A DNA stretch of 29,820 nucleotides from Lachnospiraceae bacterium UBA7110 (GTDB taxonomy: Bacteria; Bacillota; Clostridia; Lachnospirales; Lachnospiraceae), in contig DKYC01000044.1 in assembly GCA_002492295.1 (NCBI GenBank), positions 1 to 29,820 on the forward strand, in the 5' to 3' direction. The translations under genes and the position numbers were made by a program. Below the pieces are notes generated by a model. The model worked only from the letters and a program-made list of their open reading frames with translations, made no database searches and was not told where the DNA came from. How positions within the stretch are numbered: the first letter of the stretch is position 1; each line of letters starts with the position of its first letter. Positions 24,696 to 29,820 of this stretch are shown in pieces.

Positions 24696-24726
24696 TGAAA
24701 GCGTGAACAAGATGTAAGCGCTTTCA
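24696..24726. promoter_or_regulatory. Operator-like sites 2 and 3 (LacI/CcpA type)
   Basis: TGAAAGCGTGAACA (24696-24709) fits TGNNANCGNNNNCA. TGTAAGCGCTTTCA (24713-24726) is a near-perfect palindromic cre/LacI operator. They lie over the start region of kduI transcription. Whether the local regulator, CcpA or both bind cannot be told from sequence. Confidence 0.65.
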
Positions 24727-24809
24727 CAAAACCCGCCCTTTTTGTAAAAATAATGCGAACATTTTCCGAAAAGGAATAAAAAATATAAAAGTAAAGGAAG
24801 GTAAAAACT

Positions 24810-25670
24810 ATGGAACTTCGTACCGCGGCATCTCCAAAGGATGTAAAAAATTATACGACACAGAGACTAAGAGAGGAATTTCTGATTGACGATTTATTCA
24901 AGGCAGACGAGATTAAGCTTGTCTACAGCCACATTGACCGTATTATCACCGGGTCGGCAGTGCCCGTAAAGCCCCTGAAGCTGACTGCGGGTGACGAACT
25001 GCGTGCAGCGTATTTCTGCCAAAGACGTGAGCTTGGCGTGATTAACATCGGTCCGGCAGGCACGATTACAGTCGATGGAAAGAAGTATGAAGTCGGACAC
25101 AAAGAGGGGATGTATATCGGAATGGGCTCAAAGGAGATTGTGTTTGAGTCGGCTGACCCTAAGAATCCGGCACGGTTTTATTTAAACAGTGCACCTGCGC
25201 ACAAGGAATATCCGACAAAACTGATTAAGCCGCAGGGCGAAGCATCGGAGGATGTTGTAATTATCAAGGATGAAAATAAGGTGGAGCTTGGCTGCCTGGA
25301 GGACGCAAACCACAGAGTCATCAATAAGTACATCCTTCCGGGTCAGGTAGAGAGCTGTCAGCTTGTTATGGGAATGACAGCGTTAAAGCCGGGCAGTGTA
25401 TGGAACACCATGCCGTGCCACACACACGACAGGCGGATGGAGGTTTATCTCTATTTTGATATGCCTGAGGATGCGTTTGTGATGCACTACATGGGAGAGC
25501 CGACAGAAACAAGGCACATTGTTATGAGAAACGAACAGGCTGTTATTTCTCCAAGCTGGTCTATCCATTCGGGAAGCGGCAGCCGCGCGTATACGTTTAT
25601 CTGGGGCATGGTAGGTGAGAATCAGGATTTTGATGACATGGACGGCGTTGCAATGCAGGATTTGATGTAA
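24810..25670 (+). CDS. kduI: 5-dehydro-4-deoxy-D-glucuronate isomerase KduI
   Basis: The 286-residue cupin isomerase converts 5-keto-4-deoxyuronate, from unsaturated pectin or uronic-acid oligomers, to 2,5-diketo-3-deoxygluconate. The zinc site is complete: His204 and His206 in MPCHTHDRRMEVYLYF, Glu211, and His253 in SWSIHSGSG. The N-terminus (VKNYTTQRLREEFLIDDLF) and LTAGDELRAAYFCQRRELGVINIG are typical, and the length is right. AAGGAAGG lies upstream of the ATG. It is monocistronic: a promoter with operators precedes it and a terminator follows. Divergent from the regulator and uxaC, it forms part of a small uronate regulon. Confidence 0.97.
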   Translation: MELRTAASPKDVKNYTTQRLREEFLIDDLFKADEIKLVYSHIDRIITGSAVPVKPLKLTAGDELRAAYFCQRRELGVINIGPAGTITVDGKKYEVGHKEGMYIGMGSKEIVFESADPKNPARFYLNSAPAHKEYPTKLIKPQGEASEDVVIIKDENKVELGCLEDANHRVINKYILPGQVESCQLVMGMTALKPGSVWNTMPCHTHDRRMEVYLYFDMPEDAFVMHYMGEPTETRHIVMRNEQAVISPSWSIHSGSGSRAYTFIWGMVGENQDFDDMDGVAMQDLM

Positions 25671-25692
25671 AAACCTAAAAAGGTATGGGGAT

Positions 25693-25738
25693 AAAAGCAC
25701 TTGCGGGGTAGATAGGAATATGCTGCAAGTGCTTTTTT
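25693..25738 (+). terminator. Intrinsic terminator of kduI
   Basis: AAAAGCACTTGC (25693-25704) pairs with GCAAGTGCTTTT (25725-25736), with a 20-base loop and a run of six T residues. Confidence 0.85.
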
Positions 25739-25782
25739 GCGTTCGTTTCTGCTTTATTTTATTTTTATAATTGCATAAAATG

Positions 25783-25811
25783 TTGCAATAATTTGAAAAA
25801 TAGTGTAAAAT
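25783..25811 (+). promoter_or_regulatory. Putative promoter of the debranching enzyme gene
   Basis: TTGCAA (25783-25788), 17 bases and TAAAAT (25806-25811) lie 66 bases before the ATG at 25878, in very AT-rich DNA. Confidence 0.55.
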
Positions 25812-25877
25812 TATGTCATAAGGGTTAATATGCCATTGTTTTTGGATATACTGATATGTAGAGAGGGGGAGGACAGA

Positions 25878-27989
25878 ATGAATGAAACGCATGTAATGAT
25901 GAATAAAAGATATTATGAACCCACAGACATAATAAACGGATTTGAAGTAAGACCGGGGAAATTTTTAAGAAACGGTGCGACCTGTGTGCAGGGGGGAATT
26001 AATTTTACAATTCACTCAAACGGCGCAACGTCGTGTACATTATGTCTTTTTCACAGGAATGAGGAAGAGCCATACGCAGTCATACCGTTCCCCGAATCCT
26101 ACTGCCTTGGGAACACATATTCGATGGTAGTGTTTGGGTTAGACCCAAAGGACCTTGAGTATGCCTACCAGTTTGACGGTGAATATGATGTTAAAAAAGG
26201 GCTTTTATTTGACAAGTCAAATTATATTTTAGACCCATATGCAAAAGCAGTGGCAGGACAGGGAATATGGGGAGACAGAAAAAACGCGGATAAACGTGTT
26301 TATAAAGCGCGTGTGGTTGACAGCGGATATGACTGGGGGAATTTTAAAAACACGAGCCTTGAGCCAAAGGACATGATTATCTACGAAATGCACGTGCGTG
26401 GTTTTACGAACGATGAGTCGTCGGGCGTCAGACACAGAGGTACTTTTGAGGGAATCCGGGAAAAGATTCCGTATCTGCTTGAGCTTGGCGTAAATGCAGT
26501 GGAGCTTATGCCGATTTTTGAGTTTGACGAGCTGGAGGATGTACGGGAGATTGACGGTGAAAAGCTTCTCAACTACTGGGGATACAATACGGTCTGTTTT
26601 TTTGCGCCGAATACGGCATACGCTTCGAAGCATGAATATAATAAAGAAGGAAATGAGCTTCGGGAGCTGATCCATGAGTTAAACAGGAATGGCATTGAGG
26701 TTATTCTTGATGTGGTGTTTAACCACACGGCGGAGGGAAATGAACTGGGACCATGCTTTTCGTTTAAAGGAATAGACAACAATATTTATTATATGCTGAC
26801 ACCGGATGGAAAATATTATAATTTCAGCGGCTGCGGCAATGTTTTGAACTGTAATCATCCGATTGTGCAGCAGTTTATTTTGGAATGTCTGCGTTACTGG
26901 GTAGTATCGTACCGCGTTGACGGATTCCGGTTTGACCTTGCGTCCATTCTCGGACGCAACGAGGACGGTTCACCGATGAGCAAGCCGCCGCTTTTGCAGA
27001 GTCTTGCGTTTGACCCGGTGCTTGGAAAGGTAAAACTGATTGCCGAGGCATGGGATGCGGGCGGTCTTTATCAGGTCGGAAGCTTTCCGTCGTGGAACCG
27101 TTGGGCAGAGTGGAACGGCAGATACCGTGACGATATGCGCTGTTTCTTAAAGGGCGATTATGGCATGGCGCAGGCGGCAATCAACCGCATTACGGGTTCG
27201 CTTGATTTATATGGAAAGGAAAACCGCGGGGAGAATGCCACGGTGAATTTCATTAACTGTCATGACGGATTTACACTTTATGACATGTATGCATATAATA
27301 CGAAGCATAACGAGAAGAACGGCTGGAACAACACGGACGGTGCGAATGACAACAACAGCTGGAACTGCGGCGTGGAGGGCGAAACGGACAATCCCGAGGT
27401 GCTTGCGCTTCGCAACAGGCTGCGCAAAAACGCGTTTGCGATTTTGATGTGCAGCAGGGGTTCGGCAATGTTCCTTGCAGGCGATGAGTTCTGCAATACG
27501 CAGTTTGGCAATAACAATGCTTACTGTCAGGATAATATTATCTCGTGGCTTGACTGGAACCGGAAAGAAGAGTACAACGAGATGTTTGAATTCTGCAAAT
27601 TTATGATTCATCTTCGCCGTGCGCATCCGATTTTGCGCGGGCGTTCGGGTCCCAGCGGCTGCGGGTTCCCGGAGGTATCCATTCACAATAAGACTGCATG
27701 GAACAGCCAGTGCGATCCTGACACACGCACGATTGGCGTTATGTTTGCCGGACGTACGGAAGGGAACATTGAGGATGATATTATTTACATTGGCGTGAAT
27801 GCGTTTTGGGAGTACGAGGACGTGCAGCTGCCCAAGCTGCCGCTTGGCAGGAAATGGCATATCCTTGTCAACACGGAATTTGAGCACAAAAAGAATGTTA
27901 ATTACCATGCGCTTACAAACTGGACGGCGGCAGATACAGTCAGGATGTGTCCGCGGTCTGTTATCGTGGCAATTGTCATGAAACGATAG
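25878..27989 (+). CDS. glgX: Glycogen debranching-type GH13 enzyme (isoamylase/GlgX-like)
   Basis: The 703-residue enzyme should hydrolyse alpha-1,6 branch points of glycogen or related glucans in the cytoplasm (no signal peptide). An N-terminal CBM48-like domain (about 20-150, GINFTIHSNGATSCTLCLFHR) precedes the GH13 barrel. Region I is DVVFNHTAEG (278-287). Region II is YRVDGFRFDLAS with nucleophile Asp353. Region III is LIAEAWDAGG with acid/base Glu390. Region IV is NCHDGF with Asp463. YEMHVRGFT and GYNTVCFFAPNTAYAS are typical of the GlgX/isoamylase group. The frame opens earlier (25830), but the ATG at 25878 has GGGGGAGGAC directly upstream. It is a single-gene unit with its own promoter and a following hairpin; no glg genes lie nearby. 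Confidence 0.92.
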   Translation: MNETHVMMNKRYYEPTDIINGFEVRPGKFLRNGATCVQGGINFTIHSNGATSCTLCLFHRNEEEPYAVIPFPESYCLGNTYSMVVFGLDPKDLEYAYQFDGEYDVKKGLLFDKSNYILDPYAKAVAGQGIWGDRKNADKRVYKARVVDSGYDWGNFKNTSLEPKDMIIYEMHVRGFTNDESSGVRHRGTFEGIREKIPYLLELGVNAVELMPIFEFDELEDVREIDGEKLLNYWGYNTVCFFAPNTAYASKHEYNKEGNELRELIHELNRNGIEVILDVVFNHTAEGNELGPCFSFKGIDNNIYYMLTPDGKYYNFSGCGNVLNCNHPIVQQFILECLRYWVVSYRVDGFRFDLASILGRNEDGSPMSKPPLLQSLAFDPVLGKVKLIAEAWDAGGLYQVGSFPSWNRWAEWNGRYRDDMRCFLKGDYGMAQAAINRITGSLDLYGKENRGENATVNFINCHDGFTLYDMYAYNTKHNEKNGWNNTDGANDNNSWNCGVEGETDNPEVLALRNRLRKNAFAILMCSRGSAMFLAGDEFCNTQFGNNNAYCQDNIISWLDWNRKEEYNEMFEFCKFMIHLRRAHPILRGRSGPSGCGFPEVSIHNKTAWNSQCDPDTRTIGVMFAGRTEGNIEDDIIYIGVNAFWEYEDVQLPKLPLGRKWHILVNTEFEHKKNVNYHALTNWTAADTVRMCPRSVIVAIVMKR

Positions 27990-28038
27990 AAGAATCGCAA
28001 AAAACCAATATGAAATCGAATAAATAGTACAAAAAAGG

Positions 28039-28118
28039 CGTGCGGATTTTTGGAAAAGTTATATGTTTTGACGAAAAAGCGAAGAACGAATAACTTTTTG
28101 CACAAAAGTCCGCATTTT
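28039..28118 (+). terminator. Long imperfect hairpin after the debranching gene
   Basis: GTGCGGATTTTTGGAAAAGTTAT (about 28040-28062) pairs imperfectly with ATAACTTTTTGCACAAAAG plus TCCGCAT (about 28090-28115). TTTTTA follows. The arms are long (over 20 bases with a small bulge), making this a probable terminator. Confidence 0.6.
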
Positions 28119-28130
28119 TATGTTATATTA

Positions 28131-28159
28131 TTGGCTAGAGATGGTTTCCGCAGTTATAT
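28131..28159 (+). promoter_or_regulatory. Putative promoter of the surface protein gene
   Basis: TTGGCT (28131-28136), 17 bases and TTATAT (28154-28159) lie 71 bases before the ATG at 28231. The hexamers are moderate matches. Confidence 0.4.
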
Positions 28160-28230
28160 AGTACAAAAAAGAAAAATGAGATTTATATTTTGTAATGACA
28201 CTGTAATGATATATGGAAAGGATTGGGTCC

Positions 28231-29820
28231 ATGAATAGGAAAAACAGGCTTGGACGGTTTGGAAAAAAAGTAAAGGTTGCAATTCTTACGGCGGCATTGC
28301 TGTTTCACACTGCCACATCAAATACACTGCTTACCTATGCGGCCGAGGATGACTCTGCTGAGTCAGAGGCAGCTTCACAGGAGGATAACGCAGACGGCGG
28401 TAACGCAGTAAATGCGGATGAAAGTGGGGACGGCAGCGCACCGGATGGCGGGGAAGCCGTGCCGGACACACAGCCCGAACAGGAGATGGCAAACCAAAAT
28501 CAGTCTGATAGTGCAGATACGGCAGAAACAGTGATTACAACAGAACCGCAGACATCTGCAGGTACGGATTTGGAATCCGAAACGACGATGCAGACGGATG
28601 TGGAGAATACGACAGGAAAAGATACAATCGAAGAAAATACGACGGAAGAAGATACGGAGATAAAAACTGCCACAGAGGAAACCACAACGGCACAGGAGAC
28701 GCAAACCATTACAGAAGAAGAGACAACGCAGGAGGAGCTGACGGAGGAAGAGGCGGCAGAAGAAGAAAATGAAAAAGCGGTTACGCTTGTATTTAATGAG
28801 GCGCAGGAAGCATTGGCAAAGTCTTTTATCCGCTCTATTGACAGAGTAAAGAGTTTTGTCATTTATGCAAGGGATTATAAGCCGGGTACCCATATAGACG
28901 GAAATATTGCCGTTAAAGATCTGAACAGTTGGCTTGAGGCGCTGAAGACGGAAAATAACAAGGCGGGATCAGGACGGATATCATATATTGAAAACGTTGG
29001 CGGTAATGCTAAGATAGCAGTTAATAATGGTGGAATCATTATTTTGGGCAATACAAGCGGAAGACAGGCAAATGATATCTGCCCGAACAACAACAACGGA
29101 AGACTTGTCGATTTGTCCGGGGTATCAAAGACTGACGCGTCCGCAGTGCGGGCAGCATTGCAAAGCGAAGGAATCAGTGAAAATTTTGCCAATTTAATGC
29201 AGATTGACGGAAACCTTGCCAGTATTTGTACAGCGGCGAAATCAGTTGAGGCGGCGGACGGAGGGTCAGGACGGGAAGCTGTTTTGGCAGTCAGCAGTCA
29301 GCTTAAAAATGGGGAGCTGAAATCAGGGGATGTGATAGCGATTGCACTCCATGCCGATGAGATTGGAAATGAAGTGCAGGTATTATATCAAACAAACAAA
29401 AGCGTTGGCGCAAAAATTATTTTAAATGTGGAAAACAGTGGTGACAGCATTCGGATTGGTTATCCTGTAAACAGCGTCCAATATGAGGAAGATACGGCAA
29501 ATTTTATTTGGAATTTTGGCGGTTTTTCAGGAACAATAGAGATTTCACAGACGATTCCCGGTATTATAATTGCGCCGAATGCAAGTGTGAAAGGCTGGGG
29601 TGTTATCAATGGTGCGGTTGTTGCAAATTCTGTAGAACATTCCATGGAAATCCATCTTCCGAATAATAACAATAAAACAGAAGAAACACCGGAGGAGACG
29701 CCAAGCGAGGAGGAGAGCTCAGGCGTAGAAGAGAGTTCGGAAATAGAAGAGAGCTCAAAAACAGAAGAGAGTTCGGAAATAGAAGAGAGCTCAAAAACAG
29801 AGGAGAGTTCCAAAACGGAA
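28231..29820 (+). CDS. Large secreted surface protein with choice-of-anchor A-like domain (3' end off window)
   Basis: An uninterrupted frame of 530 codons runs from ATG 28231 (GGAAAGG upstream) to the window end. The N-terminus is a signal peptide (about 1-38: basic start, AILTAALLFHTATS core, cleavage near TYAA). A long Thr/Glu/Asp-rich low-complexity region follows (about 39-195). Residues about 200-485 resemble a choice-of-anchor A domain. FVIYARDYKPGTHIDGNIAV (219-238) fits its start. IIIAPNASVKGWGVINGAVV with ANSVEHSMEIHLP fits its end, the 'gsi.AP.a.v.ng.inG.v.A.s' pattern. From residue 494 a tandem EESSxx repeat begins and continues past the window. Such proteins are exported and usually wall-anchored at a C-terminus not visible here; adhesion is a plausible role. 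Confidence 0.85.
   Translation, partial: MNRKNRLGRFGKKVKVAILTAALLFHTATSNTLLTYAAEDDSAESEAASQEDNADGGNAVNADESGDGSAPDGGEAVPDTQPEQEMANQNQSDSADTAETVITTEPQTSAGTDLESETTMQTDVENTTGKDTIEENTTEEDTEIKTATEETTTAQETQTITEEETTQEELTEEEAAEEENEKAVTLVFNEAQEALAKSFIRSIDRVKSFVIYARDYKPGTHIDGNIAVKDLNSWLEALKTENNKAGSGRISYIENVGGNAKIAVNNGGIIILGNTSGRQANDICPNNNNGRLVDLSGVSKTDASAVRAALQSEGISENFANLMQIDGNLASICTAAKSVEAADGGSGREAVLAVSSQLKNGELKSGDVIAIALHADEIGNEVQVLYQTNKSVGAKIILNVENSGDSIRIGYPVNSVQYEEDTANFIWNFGGFSGTIEISQTIPGIIIAPNASVKGWGVINGAVVANSVEHSMEIHLPNNNNKTEETPEETPSEEESSGVEESSEIEESSKTEESSEIEESSKTEESSKTE
29710..29820 (+). repeat. 18-bp tandem repeat encoding EESSxx
   Basis: Six consecutive 18-base units (29710-29817) encode EESSGV, EESSEI, EESSKT, EESSEI, EESSKT, EESSKT, and the next unit begins at the window edge. 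Units EI and KT alternate nearly base-for-base, giving a 36-bp higher-order period. It probably forms a Glu/Ser-rich stalk in the surface protein and could change in copy number by slippage. Confidence 0.9.

Noticed and set aside
28050..28238. 62-codon plus-strand frame before the surface protein gene
   Set aside because: It lies across the long hairpin, lacks a ribosome binding site and overlaps the start of the clearly real gene at 28231.
28375..28893. Cys/Arg-rich minus-strand frames opposite the surface protein gene
   Set aside because: They mirror the Thr/Glu-rich low-complexity codons of the plus strand, and no start signals are present.
29710..29820. CRISPR-like regular repeats
   Set aside because: The 18-bp units are directly adjacent with no spacers and encode an in-frame EESSxx protein repeat.

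Overview
The window looks like chromosomal DNA of an anaerobic, low-to-moderate G+C Firmicute, most likely a Lachnospiraceae-type gut Clostridium. This is an inference from gene content and signals: strong AGGAGG-type ribosome binding sites, AT-rich spacers with sigma-A-type promoters, a molybdopterin formate dehydrogenase with an active-site cysteine, the uronate genes uxaC and kduI under a LacI-family regulator, an MBOAT/DHHW cell-surface acylation cassette, and a choice-of-anchor A type surface protein. No rRNA, tRNA, CRISPR array, intact insertion sequence or phage gene is visible.

Layout. Bases 1-1820 are AT-rich and accessory in character: the tail of an unknown gene, an unknown Gly/Ala-rich membrane-active-looking protein (99-1124), and about 700 bp of small or decayed coding pieces ending in a terminator. 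Bases 1826-4104 hold two zinc-ribbon membrane proteins, the second with an extracellular discoidin-like module. A RelB/YafQ-type toxin-antitoxin pair (4276-4829) converges on a Uma2-type nuclease (4885-5484) across a 16-bp perfect stem. Bases 5686-10286 encode a two-gene formate:NAD(P) oxidoreductase: a flavoprotein carrying a NuoF-type iron-sulfur domain, and a formate dehydrogenase carrying a NuoG-type iron-sulfur front end. A small nonsense-interrupted gene follows.

Bases 10653-21673 form one long co-directional run with short gaps: a DUF4422 protein, a 7TM hybrid histidine kinase, the methionine ABC transporter genes metN and metI (no metQ beside them), a small lipoprotein, an MBOAT acyltransferase, its DHHW partner, a GH2-type glycosidase and a YgjP-like metallopeptidase. 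The cell-surface genes probably act on a wall or capsule polysaccharide. After an aldolase-like remnant and a strong hairpin comes the uronate locus: uxaC and a lacI-type regulator on the minus strand, kduI divergent on the plus strand, with three LacI/CcpA-like operator sites between them. Then come a glycogen-debranching-type GH13 enzyme (25878-27989) and the first 530 codons of a large secreted surface protein that runs off the window end.

The most unusual signal is a pair of related double-hairpin elements (7521-7570 and 10581-10626). Each is fused at the same distance to the ribosome binding site and start codon of the gene downstream. Their stem sequences differ but their pairing is kept, which suggests a small dispersed or regulatory RNA family.
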